Positions 36,501 through 44,508 of a stretch of 64,000 nucleotides of DNA are shown here, piece after piece. Positions within the stretch are counted from its first letter, which is position 1, and each line of letters starts with the position of its first letter. The stretch is from assembly GCF_042684665.1 (NCBI RefSeq), contig NZ_JBHULY010000019.1, forward strand, positions 62,001 through 126,000. The letters are read 5' to 3'. Under the pieces are notes generated by a model that worked only from the letters and a program-made list of their open reading frames with translations, was not told the origin of the DNA and did no database searches. This DNA comes from Jejuia rubra. Its GTDB lineage: Bacteria; Bacteroidota; Bacteroidia; Flavobacteriales; Flavobacteriaceae. A program made the position numbers and the translations under genes.

Positions 36501-37611
36501 CTTTACGAGTTCCTATAAAAGTATAATCTTTACTCTTAGCAAAAGATAAAATGAATGCATTGTTAAGTGCAGTATTTGATGTTGTATTAATAGTTTTAAA
36601 TACAGGTTCTGTTGATGTAGTTACATCTAGATTATGGGTCCCAACCCATAGCATTTTTCCATCTGTAAAAGTATCATGAACACGATCTGAAGTAATAGAA
36701 TTCGTGTTTTTTTGTTTGGCTTTGTAAACTACTACATCTTTGAATTTGCCAGTTTCTTCATTAAACCCTTTAACAATAAAAAGCCCATTAAAAGTGCCTA
36801 TGTAAAACGTATTGTTATATGCGTCTATTGATGAGATATTTAGATTTTCATTCAGCTGTATTTCTTTTTCTAATACTATTTTAGAAAGTTTGTTCTCAAT
36901 GGTATTAAAAACAAATAAACCATTTGTAGTGCCTATAAAAATAGTATGGTTTTTTACAAATAAAGTATTTATGCTTCCTAAAGCTTTGCCTAAATCTATC
37001 TCTTTAAAAGTTGGTTTATGGTTTAACGTTATTTCGGCAGTAAATAGGCGGCCATCTAAAGTACCTATAAACGCATCATTACCATTGGCGAAGGAGGCAC
37101 TATATTGTGATTTTTTATTTGGTCTAATAATTTTTTCTGATTTGTGTATTGTGCCGTTTTTATCGAAAATAACTATGCCCTCATTCAAGATAGTGGCTAT
37201 AATCATACCGCTAGCAGTTTTAGATAAACTGTTACATTTACCCTTATTTATAGAAGTAGTTTTAAAACTATTTATATTAGGATTGTAAATAGATATACCA
37301 TTATTGTTAGTACCAATCCAAATATTACCATAATCATCTTCAACTAGTGCATTTATATAATTACCAGAAATACTTGAAGCATTATTTTTTTCGCTTTTGT
37401 AGATTTTGAAAGTAGTACCATCAAATCTATTTAAGCCGTCTTGTGTACCAATCCATAAAAATCCATTCGAATCTTTTAAAATACACTTAATTGTTGTTTG
37501 TGATATACCATCATCTAATCCATAATGGTGAAAATTCATTTCTTGACCGTGTAGGTTTGAATAAAAAATTATTACGAGTAAAGGAATTAAAACTTGTTTT
37601 AACATAGACAT
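33586..37611 (-). CDS. Hybrid two-component system regulator (sensor, kinase, receiver and AraC domain)
   Basis: 1341 residues: a whole two-component pathway in one protein. In order: a signal peptide (QVLIPLLVIIFYSNLHG), two seven-bladed-propeller sensor halves built of Reg_prop repeats (GFLWIGTQDGLNRFDG, NLWLTTNGGLFRF), a Y_Y_Y domain ending near PPWYQS, one membrane helix (AYAFYILTFLFLAYIFY, about 800-815), HisKA with H845 in ITHEFRTPL, HATPase_c (NLISNALKFS, DQGCGISE, GTGIGLALTKEL), a receiver with D1142 in DIMITDVMMPIMDG, and an AraC-type helix-turn-helix (ELSVSEIAYSTGFNNPNWFSKAF). Such regulators usually detect glycan breakdown products in the periplasm and switch on a polysaccharide-utilisation locus. 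Here no SusC/SusD or glycoside hydrolase genes are adjacent; only a truncated sugar permease lies upstream. Confidence 0.93.
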   Translation of the reverse strand: MSMLKQVLIPLLVIIFYSNLHGQEMNFHHYGLDDGISQTTIKCILKDSNGFLWIGTQDGLNRFDGTTFKIYKSEKNNASSISGNYINALVEDDYGNIWIGTNNNGISIYNPNINSFKTTSINKGKCNSLSKTASGMIIATILNEGIVIFDKNGTIHKSEKIIRPNKKSQYSASFANGNDAFIGTLDGRLFTAEITLNHKPTFKEIDLGKALGSINTLFVKNHTIFIGTTNGLFVFNTIENKLSKIVLEKEIQLNENLNISSIDAYNNTFYIGTFNGLFIVKGFNEETGKFKDVVVYKAKQKNTNSITSDRVHDTFTDGKMLWVGTHNLDVTTSTEPVFKTINTTSNTALNNAFILSFAKSKDYTFIGTRKGINCIDSNQNTIYITKENTNNALAFNVIRGMAIDHKNYLWVATLKGLSIIDLNNFNPKQPKIISLFNNIEDNTSLSNDATKGVYVDHKGSIWIMTYGGGVNRFTGNIQAKSFTFEHYKVDANSNAISSNFTYNMSQDSDLNYWITSENGLNKLQFEDINYKKPKFTNYFNIDNDNTSLSNNTTLHTWHDADKTLWVATQEGLNKFNTTSKTFKRYEKTQGLTNNVVYNIAEDIDSNLWLTTNGGLFRFNKLTEEFTNYDQHDGIQGTEFNLGAYLYDKETNNIYVGGVKGFNIFNPKRVSELDVPGNLTFTSLRIKDEEINSLSHPEITKESITKTKEIVLNHDDFPCYINFSDLDLRPNKNNQFIYALNDNQWNELRNSKELQILSLPKGLNQLKIQGKSRNKIWNKSPLELRIKVIPPWYQSNIAYAFYILTFLFLAYIFYRLSLQRQIARQESKRLQELDTLKSRFITNITHEFRTPLTIINGYLDNLKEGISSKEGIKTSLETIEQNSNNLLDLVNQMLNLAKLEKKQLNTNLIQNDIATYTNHIVDSFLNIASDKLIALKFNPKPDKIIIDYDAEKWRQIVTNLISNALKFSPQQSELTINLEKLNNKILRLEVIDQGCGISEQALPFIFDRFYQVENANQKVSQGTGIGLALTKELVELFKGKIKVQSKLGQGSTFTITLPITNNEKLKDPIINTKKTTIGPVVPQIDDVIANEDANSVLIVEDNTDMARYIASCLKPDYKVTVAKDGKKGLELATKQIPDIMITDVMMPIMDGLQLTQKLQSNNNTNHIPIIMLTSKAMQEDKLQGITSGADAYLTKPFQKEELRLRMQMLITKRKKLQERYTVTKIVESSCENNQPTDKNLIFLNTTLDAIHLHVDDPNFGAKELAKYMAMSDSQLYRKLKAISNTSTAIFIRKVRLEKAKKLLKSTELSVSEIAYSTGFNNPNWFSKAFKEEFNDSPSNFRN

Positions 37612-37668
37612 TTGTTAATCTACACCACGAAAAGTTAATCTCAACATATCTTTTTAATAAGTTACATT

Positions 37669-38094
37669 TTACTTATCTAAAGCCCTTTTTATTCCAGAAG
37701 CAAAAAATAACAAATAGGTAAAACACGCTACAGCAATCCAGTAGGTGTATTGTATGTTAAAAACATCAGCTAATTTTCCTTGAAAAGGAAGAATTATGGC
37801 GCCACTAAGAATCATCAATATTAAAAATACCGACCCCTGTGATGTGTATTTTCCTAAATCAGCTATACCCAACGTAAAAATGCAAGGCCACATAATTGAG
37901 CAAAATAATCCGCCAAAGTAGTAAGCCCCAGAAAAGGCAAAATCGACCAACTGATATTGAAATTGGCCTATATTAAAGTAGGTTTTGCAAAACGGAACAA
38001 AAACAGCGTTTGAAGTCCCGATAAATCCCCAAAAGAAGAATACAGTAACGAGTGTTGCAAGCGCTGATTTGTTGTTTTGATTGGTCATAGTCAA
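37669..38094 (-). pseudogene. Internally deleted FucP-type sugar permease (MFS)
   Basis: 141 residues where the family has about 400-450. Residues 1-60 match the start of FucP/GluP-like permeases (LVTVFFFWGFIGTSNAVFVP, then YQLVDFAFSGAYYFG). Without a frameshift, residue 61 onward matches the end of the family (GLFCSIMWPCIFTLGI, LGKYTSQGS, SGAIILPFQGKLAD). The middle eight or so membrane helices are missing, with the junction near 37911-37914. The product has about four hydrophobic segments and can hardly transport sugar. It lies 57 bases upstream of the hybrid regulator on the same strand. It is an in-frame deletion remnant, though a small membrane protein could still be made. Confidence 0.8.
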
Positions 38095-38229
38095 AAATTA
38101 ATCGATTTTTTTAAAATGTCTAAGATAGTAAAATGAGAAACAACGATAGCTAATTAAAACAAGCCAGTCCTGAGGTTTCAGAACGAAAAGCTTTAACAAT
38201 TTCATAAGACAAAAGGAGTATCTAATATC

Positions 38230-38237
38230 TATCTTTG
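38230..38237 (+). promoter_or_regulatory. -7 box for the phosphoesterase gene
   Basis: TATCTTTG matches TAnnTTTG and ends 15 bases before the chosen ATG at 38253. An apparent TTG start at 38235 falls inside this box and is therefore unlikely. Confidence 0.55.
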
Positions 38238-38252
38238 GTAAAAAAAATAAGC

Positions 38253-39482
38253 ATGCGTTGGATAATATTTTTATTACTATTCATAGTTATTGATATTTAC
38301 GCCTTTCAGGCGTTTAGGGCCATTTCCAAAACGGTTTGGATGACTGCCCTGTATTGGGGTGTTTCCCTGTTGGTTTTGGGTAATTTTATCTATCGTTTTT
38401 ATGGCCTAAGCCGAGCAGATTATGGCAACCCTCAAGCCTATGCCTTTGCCTTAGTTATAGCTTTTTTGGTTCCAAAAATAATTGTGTTGGGCATCATGTT
38501 TGCCGAAGATATTTTTAGGGTACCTCAGGCCATTTTTCGTTATTTTACCGAAGGGCCAAATGCCAACGTAAAATATATGCCTTCCCGACGCGCTTTCATA
38601 TCAAAGATTGCCTTGGGTATCGCCGCCATTCCCTTTGGGGCGATTCTCTACGGGATTTATAACGGAAAATATAACTTCAAAGTTTTGAAGTACACTTTGA
38701 GTTTTGAGGATTTACCGGATGCTTTTGATGGCTACAAACTAACCCAAATAAGCGATATCCATTCTGGAAGTTTTGATAATAAGGAAAAGGTGGCCTATGC
38801 CATTGATTTGATAAACGAGCAACAAAGTGATATGATTTTGTTTACTGGCGATATGGTGAACAATGAGGCTAGGGAAATGAGACCCTATGTTGATATCTTT
38901 AGTAAGCTAAAGGCTAAAGATGGGCTGTATTCCGTGCTGGGAAATCATGATTATGGCGATTATATCCGATGGGAATCGGATGAGGCGAAGCGACAAAATC
39001 TCGAAGATTTAAAGCAGATTCAAAAGCAAATAGGATTCGATTTACTTTTAAACGAAAGCCGATATATTGAACGAAACGGCGAAAAAATAGCTTTGGTGGG
39101 GGTGGAAAACTGGGGTGCAGGGGGATTTAAGCAGGCTGGCGATTTAAAGAAGGCCGTCAGCAATATTCAAAAAGAAGACTTTAAAATACTATTGAGCCAC
39201 GACCCTTCCCATTGGGAAAAACAGGTGACTGGAGACGACTACCATTATCATTTAACCTTAAGCGGGCATACCCACGGGATGCAATTTGGCATTGAAATCC
39301 CAGGATGGTTTAAATGGAGCCCCGTAAAATGGCGCTATAAATATTGGGCGGGCATTTATGAAGAATTGGGACAATTCATCAATGTGAATCGCGGTTTTGG
39401 CTACATTGGGTTCCCCGGCCGTGTTGGGATTTGGCCAGAAATTACTGTTATCGAGCTTAAAAAAGGAGCAAAGACCGTTTAA
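38253..39482 (+). CDS. Membrane-anchored metallophosphoesterase
   Basis: 409 residues from the ATG at 38253. About four N-terminal membrane helices (IIFLLLFIVIDIYAF, TALYWGVSLLVLGNFIY, AFALVIAFLVPKIIVLGI, IALGIAAIPFGAILYG) are followed by a calcineurin-like phosphoesterase domain with all metal-binding motifs: ISDIHSG, FTGDMVNN, LGNHDYGDY, LLSHDP, and SGHTHGMQFG. The layout fits the YaeI/YkuE-like group, whose members act on phospholipids or UDP-linked lipid intermediates; the substrate here is not determined. It is preceded by its own promoter box and followed by the thioredoxin-fold gene after about 100 bases. Confidence 0.88.
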   Translation: MRWIIFLLLFIVIDIYAFQAFRAISKTVWMTALYWGVSLLVLGNFIYRFYGLSRADYGNPQAYAFALVIAFLVPKIIVLGIMFAEDIFRVPQAIFRYFTEGPNANVKYMPSRRAFISKIALGIAAIPFGAILYGIYNGKYNFKVLKYTLSFEDLPDAFDGYKLTQISDIHSGSFDNKEKVAYAIDLINEQQSDMILFTGDMVNNEAREMRPYVDIFSKLKAKDGLYSVLGNHDYGDYIRWESDEAKRQNLEDLKQIQKQIGFDLLLNESRYIERNGEKIALVGVENWGAGGFKQAGDLKKAVSNIQKEDFKILLSHDPSHWEKQVTGDDYHYHLTLSGHTHGMQFGIEIPGWFKWSPVKWRYKYWAGIYEELGQFINVNRGFGYIGFPGRVGIWPEITVIELKKGAKTV

Positions 39483-39580
39483 TTGTATGGAAATGTTATA
39501 TTTATAATGAAATTGCTTATTTTTATAATTAAGTATAGCACTGCCCCTGCCATTAATGCTTTAAATGAATAGATTAAGAT

Positions 39581-39877
39581 ATGTCTAAATTTGGGGAATT
39601 AATTGACGTTGAAGTTCCTGTTCTGTTGGACTTTTATACGGATTGGAACGAACAATCTACAGCCATGCATCCTGTACTTAGGGATGTCGCTGCCGCTTTG
39701 GGCGATAAGGCCAAAGTGATTAAAATTGATGTCGAAAAAAATCAAGAATTGGCCGACGCACTTCGTGTTAAAGGTCTGCCCACATTGATTATTTATAAAA
39801 ATGGCGAAATGAAATGGCGCCAAAGTGGCGAGCAGGATGCCAATACCCTTATTGATATTATTCAGGAATATATTTAG
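39581..39877 (+). CDS. Thioredoxin-fold protein lacking all cysteines
   Basis: 98 residues with a full thioredoxin fold by sequence: VPVLLDFYTDW, KAKVIKIDVEKNQELAD, VKGLPTLIIYKNGEM with the cis-proline at GLPT, and a final helix. Where thioredoxins have WCGPC this protein has W-N-E-Q-S, and there is not one cysteine in the chain. It cannot be a thiol oxidoreductase. I recall similar cysteine-free forms in other Flavobacteriaceae, so this seems a maintained variant instead of decay; a chaperone or binding role is possible. There is no signal peptide, so it is cytoplasmic. Confidence 0.88.
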   Translation: MSKFGELIDVEVPVLLDFYTDWNEQSTAMHPVLRDVAAALGDKAKVIKIDVEKNQELADALRVKGLPTLIIYKNGEMKWRQSGEQDANTLIDIIQEYI

Positions 39878-39888
39878 CGGTTGCTGTC

Positions 39889-39908
39889 ATTCCTGCGGAA
39901 GCAGGAAT
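39889..39908. repeat. Dispersed hairpin repeat (ATTCCTGC-GCAGGAAT)
   Basis: An 8-bp perfect stem with a GGAA loop, preceded by TGTC and followed by CTTTTT. It lies between the convergent thioredoxin-fold and deacetylase genes and may also act as a terminator for the former. The same stem is at 14816-14835. Confidence 0.7.
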
Positions 39909-39949
39909 CTTTTTCAGGAGCCATAATACAACTTTTGATTTGAGGGCAA

Positions 39950-40636
39950 CTATTCCAAAGCCTCAAATTTATACCCTTTTGCGCTAAAATGTGCGAGCAC
40001 TTTCGGCAAGGCATATTGCATATTTTTTGAAGCCTTTACACTATCGTGAAATACAATAATGCTACCGTTAGTTGCTTTTGATAGTACATTGTCCATACAT
40101 TCTTCTGGACTGACACTTTTTTTCCAATCAAAAGCTAAAACATCCCACATAATAATCTTGTAACCCATCTCAATTAGCTTTCTCCCTTGCTTACGTTTGA
40201 TTTTGCCATAAGGCGGACGAAATAAATTTACGATTGGAGATTTACAATTTACGATTGCCTTATTGTGAATTTTAGGATTTAGTTTTTGGAATTTGGAGTT
40301 TAGTAAACCTTCAGCCATTTTAACATCCTCAAGGTAATCCTTAGTGTTAAACTTCCATCCCTTTAAATGGTGTTGCGTATGATTGCCAATTCGATGGCCG
40401 ATCTTTAAAACCTTTTGAAAAATTTCGGGATACTTTTCAATATTAGCGCCAATGCAAAAGAATGTGGCTTTGGCATTGTGCATTTCCAATTCATCCAATA
40501 CCCATTCAGTGATTTCAGGAGTAGGGCCATCGTCAAAAGTCAGGTAAAGGACCTTTTCAGAAGTCTCGATATTCCAAACATAGTTTGGAAATAATGATTT
40601 TACAACTTCTGGGGTCTTAACCGGAATTATGGTCAT
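39950..40636 (-). CDS. NodB-type polysaccharide deacetylase
   Basis: 228 residues. It removes acetyl groups from N-acetylated sugars in polysaccharide or peptidoglycan. The motifs are: TFDDGP (D35, D36), H86-x3-H90 in NHTQHH, RPPYG (140-144), WDV (D165), and VFHDS (H197). No clear signal peptide is seen. Between the H-box helix and RPPYG, where related enzymes have a short loop, about 24 extra residues (114-137) are present. They are encoded by a stretch that resembles the intergenic TTTACGATT repeats, apparently an in-frame insertion. The gene starts nine bases after the DUF2723 gene ends on the same strand, so they are probably co-transcribed. Confidence 0.9.
   Translation of the reverse strand: MTIIPVKTPEVVKSLFPNYVWNIETSEKVLYLTFDDGPTPEITEWVLDELEMHNAKATFFCIGANIEKYPEIFQKVLKIGHRIGNHTQHHLKGWKFNTKDYLEDVKMAEGLLNSKFQKLNPKIHNKAIVNCKSPIVNLFRPPYGKIKRKQGRKLIEMGYKIIMWDVLAFDWKKSVSPEECMDNVLSKATNGSIIVFHDSVKASKNMQYALPKVLAHFSAKGYKFEALE
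40226..40297. repeat. TTTACGATT-type repeat inside the deacetylase gene
   Basis: On the plus strand this stretch has TTTACGATTGGAGATTTACA and again TTTACGATTG, then TTTAGGATTTAG and TGGAATTTGGAGTTT. The same vocabulary (TTACGATT, GATTTACGA) occurs between genes at 51919-52000. Here it is translated in frame. Confidence 0.55.
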
Positions 40637-40645
40637 GGCAAGTAG

Positions 40646-43600
40646 CTATTCAGCAGGTTCAACGCTGCCGCTATCGGCTGGTAAATCGGCATCCGCGCGT
40701 GGCTCTACTTCCTCGTCTTCATCACCATAGAAATATTTAAACAACCTTAAATAATTATTAAAAACTTCCCCTTCTTTTTGAGCGAACTCGTCGTCGTATT
40801 TTACCAGTACATCCAACAATCCCTTGTAGCGTTGAATATCAGTGTAAATATCCTCAAACATGCGCTCTTGGTTTTCAACTTTGAGACTACTGTAATACGT
40901 CAGGTTTTCTTGGTATTTTTTGCTGACATCCAGATACAGTGTTCTTGCTTTTTCCTTAGCACCTGCTTCATAATAAACCCCTACATAAGGTTCGAGCAAA
41001 GTGTAATATCCAAAATATTCAACAGGCATGTTTTCCATGGCTATATCCGCAATTTCTTCAGCCTTGTCCAGTTTGCCCTCGTTAATCAATTGTTCAGCAA
41101 GCCTTGCTAAATTGCCTCTATATGTGATGGAATTCTTTCGGGTTTCGGTATCGTGATAAATGTTCGGGCTACCGCTATTGCCCCAGTCCCAACCAATGAC
41201 TTTTTCATACATTAAGTCAGAATCTACGCGTCCCATATCGAAAGGATTTGCACGGTCTATCTCGGTTTTAATAGGTACTAACTTGTAGCACATCCCGTCC
41301 AGTTGCAGATAATCCTTCATCCACAGATAGTCGTCGTCACCAAAACTACCGCCAGTAAAATAAATGGGACGTTTCCATTCATTGTTGGCCACTACATCCA
41401 ACATCAATAATCGGTTTTTGTAAAGTGCTCCGCCTGAAATTTCAACGTCAATATATGGCACTATTTTATCGGCATCTTTTGGCTTTACAATATCACTTTT
41501 AAGTGCATTTTTTTTGTTGACAGGAAGGCGTAAATGGCGAGTTGGCAAATAACTTGCATTCAAATCCTGACTTCGGATTCCTGAAATATCCACGCCTTGT
41601 TGCTGTAGGAGATATTTGTATTTGGTCCTTGGGTTATCACTGGATATAAAATTTAAAACCTCTTTCAAGTAAAGCGTGTCTGGAACAACTTCCTCCACAA
41701 TAATATAGTCATTAGTGCCATATTTATACAAATCGTGTGTCAATTGAGAGGGGATAGGATCACTTTCATAAGCCTTCCGTTTCATTTGGTCGATATACCA
41801 ATCCGTTTGGAACAAACTGGTATTCACGATACGTACATCGGTACGGTAGCCCTCAATTTCCTGTGCGTACCATAGCGCGAAAGTGTCATTATCACCAATA
41901 GTGAAGAGAATGGCATTTTCGGCACAGGAATCCAAATACTTTCGGGCCATGGCCTGTGCGGTGTATTTGCCAGATCGGTCGTGGTCGTCCCAGTTGTTGG
42001 CCACCAAAATCCCCGGTACTAAAATTAAGCACGCAATGGAAACAATAGGTGCGGCCAATGTTTTTGGCAATGTGTTTTTTAAGGCATTGTAAATAGCATA
42101 TACCCCAAACCCAACCCAAAGGGCAAATACATAGAACGAACCCACAACGGAGTAGTCCCGCTCACGAGGTTCGAAAGGTCGTACGTTGGTATACACCTGA
42201 ATGGCAAGTCCGGTAAACAGGAAAAATACCAGCATCACCCAAAAGCGTTTTTTGTCACTATTCAATAGGAAGAACATCCCTATTAAACCCAAAATCAAAG
42301 GGAGGAAATAATAGGTATTTCGGGCTTTATTGTTTTTTACGTCGCTTGGTAAATTGTCTTGGGACAAACCGAGGTGCCATTCATCAATAGGTTTAATACC
42401 ACTGATCCAATTCCCGTGGTTGTCATATTTTCCTTGGATGTCGTCCTGTCTCCCCACAAAGTTCCACATAAAATAGCGCCAGTACATATAGCCCAATTGG
42501 TATTCAAAAAGGTATTTGATATTGCTTGCCAAGTCAGGCTTTTCGATATCGATGTAACTTTTATAACGCTTTAAAAAACTGTTGTAATCTTCATAATCTA
42601 CATTGCCCTGCATCACTTCACCTCGAAAGTCAGAAACTAGTTTGCGCAGTTCGTTTTGCATTTGATATTCAGGTTTCAAACTAAAATTCAAATACCCAGT
42701 AAACATCATGTAGTTTTCGGCATGCTCAGGACTCCACATTCTGGGTAAAATAGAGGCGTGGTCTGAATTATAGTTTTGCTTAGCGTCCTTATAATTATTT
42801 ACTACCACATACTTGCCCTTTTCTTCATCCTTTTCATACTTTGGCTTATCGTCAATGTAGGGGTTGTTTTCATCCAGATAGGCATATTGATCGGTAAACT
42901 GTGGGCCATAAAACAAGTGGGTTTCAGGATACTGCTCTAGATTATAATATGCCAATAATTCCCTAGCACTTGAAGGATTATTTTCATTTACCACCACATT
43001 CGCATTCGCCCGAATAGGTAGCATCAACCAAGTAGAAAACCCAATAATAACAAAGGTCAGGCAAAGAATACCGGTATTCAAATGCACATAATTCTTTTGT
43101 CGGGTATAGCGCAAGGCATAAAAAATCACCGCTACTAAAAACAGTACGGCAATGATAGAACCAGAATTAAATGGCAAGCCAATGCTATTCACAAAAAAGA
43201 TTTCGAAAACACTGAAAATCTTCAAAATATTCGGTGCCAATAGCTTAAATACAAACAGCAAAATAGCCACCGAAACTACATTGGCGATAATAAAATTGGT
43301 AACAGTTACAGTTTTGTAATTTTTGAAGAAATAAATAAGACCAATTACAGGGATGGTCAATAAACCCATAAAATGCACCCCAAAAGACAGCCCGAGAATA
43401 AAAGCAATCAAAATCAACCAACGGTTGCCCCGTGGCTTGTCCATATCCTGCTCCCAGCGCAATGCCAGATAAAATAAACAGGACATAATCAAAGTAGCCA
43501 TGGCGTATACCTCGGTTTCCACGGCATTAAACCAAAACGAATCCGTAAAGGCAAAGGCCAGGCTTCCAACCAAACCACTACCTAAAATGGCAATGCCTTG

Positions 43601-43954
43601 CTCTTTGGCAATGGTGTTATCGTTTACAACTAATTTTTTCAACAATAAAGTGATGGTCCAAAACATAAACAGAATGGTAAAGGCACTGGCCACAGCACTC
43701 ATCATGTTCATCATAAGGCCAACAAGTTCGCTATTCCCAAAGGTAAACGTGGAGAAAGAAGCCCCCATCATTTGGAATAATGGTGCCCCCGGTGGATGGC
43801 CCACCTGCAGTTTTGCCGCCGTTAAAATATACTCGCCTGCATCCCAAAAACTTACCGTCGGCTCAACCGTTAAACTGTAGGTCATCAAAGCAATTAAAAA
43901 AGAGAACCAGCCCAGAATGGTGTTCCATTTTTTAAAATTAAAATCCATCATCAA
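40646..43954 (-). CDS. DUF2723 multi-spanning membrane protein (putative glycosyltransferase)
   Basis: 1102 residues; ATG codons at 43954, 43951 and 43948 are all possible starts. The N-terminal part has about eight membrane helices and the DUF2723 signature (VSFWDAGEYI, QVGHPPGAPLF, NAVETEVYA), which is related to GT-C protein O-mannosyltransferases; more helices occur at about 540-690. A soluble region (about 700-1060) includes IGDNDTFALWYAQE and TPR-like helices near the end. In Bacteroidota these proteins are thought to attach sugars to exported proteins or lipids, which is inferred here. The last residues are acidic. It is followed on the same strand by the polysaccharide deacetylase gene, suggesting that both act on envelope glycans. 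Confidence 0.85.
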   Translation of the reverse strand: MMMDFNFKKWNTILGWFSFLIALMTYSLTVEPTVSFWDAGEYILTAAKLQVGHPPGAPLFQMMGASFSTFTFGNSELVGLMMNMMSAVASAFTILFMFWTITLLLKKLVVNDNTIAKEQGIAILGSGLVGSLAFAFTDSFWFNAVETEVYAMATLIMSCLFYLALRWEQDMDKPRGNRWLILIAFILGLSFGVHFMGLLTIPVIGLIYFFKNYKTVTVTNFIIANVVSVAILLFVFKLLAPNILKIFSVFEIFFVNSIGLPFNSGSIIAVLFLVAVIFYALRYTRQKNYVHLNTGILCLTFVIIGFSTWLMLPIRANANVVVNENNPSSARELLAYYNLEQYPETHLFYGPQFTDQYAYLDENNPYIDDKPKYEKDEEKGKYVVVNNYKDAKQNYNSDHASILPRMWSPEHAENYMMFTGYLNFSLKPEYQMQNELRKLVSDFRGEVMQGNVDYEDYNSFLKRYKSYIDIEKPDLASNIKYLFEYQLGYMYWRYFMWNFVGRQDDIQGKYDNHGNWISGIKPIDEWHLGLSQDNLPSDVKNNKARNTYYFLPLILGLIGMFFLLNSDKKRFWVMLVFFLFTGLAIQVYTNVRPFEPRERDYSVVGSFYVFALWVGFGVYAIYNALKNTLPKTLAAPIVSIACLILVPGILVANNWDDHDRSGKYTAQAMARKYLDSCAENAILFTIGDNDTFALWYAQEIEGYRTDVRIVNTSLFQTDWYIDQMKRKAYESDPIPSQLTHDLYKYGTNDYIIVEEVVPDTLYLKEVLNFISSDNPRTKYKYLLQQQGVDISGIRSQDLNASYLPTRHLRLPVNKKNALKSDIVKPKDADKIVPYIDVEISGGALYKNRLLMLDVVANNEWKRPIYFTGGSFGDDDYLWMKDYLQLDGMCYKLVPIKTEIDRANPFDMGRVDSDLMYEKVIGWDWGNSGSPNIYHDTETRKNSITYRGNLARLAEQLINEGKLDKAEEIADIAMENMPVEYFGYYTLLEPYVGVYYEAGAKEKARTLYLDVSKKYQENLTYYSSLKVENQERMFEDIYTDIQRYKGLLDVLVKYDDEFAQKEGEVFNNYLRLFKYFYGDEDEEVEPRADADLPADSGSVEPAE

Positions 43955-44187
43955 ATATCTGTATTTGTTTGCTGTGGCGAATTTAACAATAAATATGAAA
44001 CAGCCGTAAATATTATACTTGCGTTAACATAAGTGATTTGGACACTAATTCCACTAATTTGCACAAATGCTTAAACGTACGCTTTATATTGACTTTTTAA
44101 AGAAAACCGAATAAAAACCCTCAAGGGGTTATTTAAAATTGGTGAGAATTCGTGGAATTCGTGTCTACAATTTTTTCCCAAAAATAC

Positions 44188-44217
44188 TTGTTCAAATAAA
44201 ACTTTGTGCTAAATTTG
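44188..44217 (+). promoter_or_regulatory. Promoter of tRNA-Gln
   Basis: TTG-N19-TAAATTTG, a full match to TTG-N19-TAnnTTTG. The -7 box ends nine bases before the mature tRNA, leaving almost no 5' leader. Confidence 0.8.
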
Positions 44218-44226
44218 CACCCGCAT

Positions 44227-44299
44227 TGGCCTATGGTGTAACTGGCAACACGTCTGGTTTTGGTCCAGAAGAGTCTAGGTTCGAGCCCTAGTAGGCCAA
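44227..44299 (+). tRNA. tRNA-Gln (anticodon TTG)
   Basis: 73 bases fold into a cloverleaf: acceptor TGGCCTA / TAGGCCA, D arm GTGT / ACAC, anticodon stem TCTGG / CCAGA with loop TTTTGGT and anticodon TTG (44260-44262), T arm CTAGG / CCTAG with loop TTCGAGC, discriminator A at 44299. It reads CAA (and CAG by wobble). The 3' CCA is not encoded and must be added. Confidence 0.96.
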
Positions 44300-44308
44300 C
44301 TGTAGTTT

Positions 44309-44341
44309 AAAAGTCCTTTCATTTTTTGAGAGGGCTTTTTT
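44309..44341 (+). terminator. Terminator after tRNA-Gln
   Basis: A stem of 12 pairs including G-U or mismatched steps (AAAAGTCCTTTC / GAGAGGGCTTTT) with an ATTTTTT loop, ending in a run of T. It starts ten bases after the tRNA. Confidence 0.7.
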
Positions 44342-44344
44342 GAT

Positions 44345-44429
44345 GGCGTTACCCGCATGGGGTCGGGCTTTCACTACTCAATCCCTCCTGCGTCGGGGAT
44401 TTCAAACATACCGCTCAATCCCTAACGCA
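44345..44429. repeat. Structured dispersed repeat (GCGTTA...TAACGC)
   Basis: About 85 bases bounded by inverted GCGTTA (44346-44351) and TAACGC (44423-44428). Inside are ACCCGCATGGGGTCGGGCTT and a later CGTCGGGGATT with CAATCCC segments that could pair. I recall similar GGGCTTTC...GGATTT elements ending in CCCTAACGC in many Bacteroidota intergenic regions; their role is unknown to me. The bases after it (44484-44508, TTGCGCCTTAGCGACTTTGC) look like a second dispersed motif. Confidence 0.55.
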
Positions 44430-44508
44430 CCTATCCGCTAAGTAAATTGTTTATCCAAGCCTCATTCTGTCCTGTAAACTTTGCGCCTTAGCGACTTTGC
44501 GAGAAACA

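Noticed and set aside
36812..37288. A 158-codon plus-strand frame
   Set aside because: It is antisense to the propeller region of the hybrid regulator, whose domains are continuous across it.
38235..38252. TTG start for the phosphoesterase
   Set aside because: It lies inside the TATCTTTG promoter box; the ATG at 38253 directly precedes the first membrane helix.
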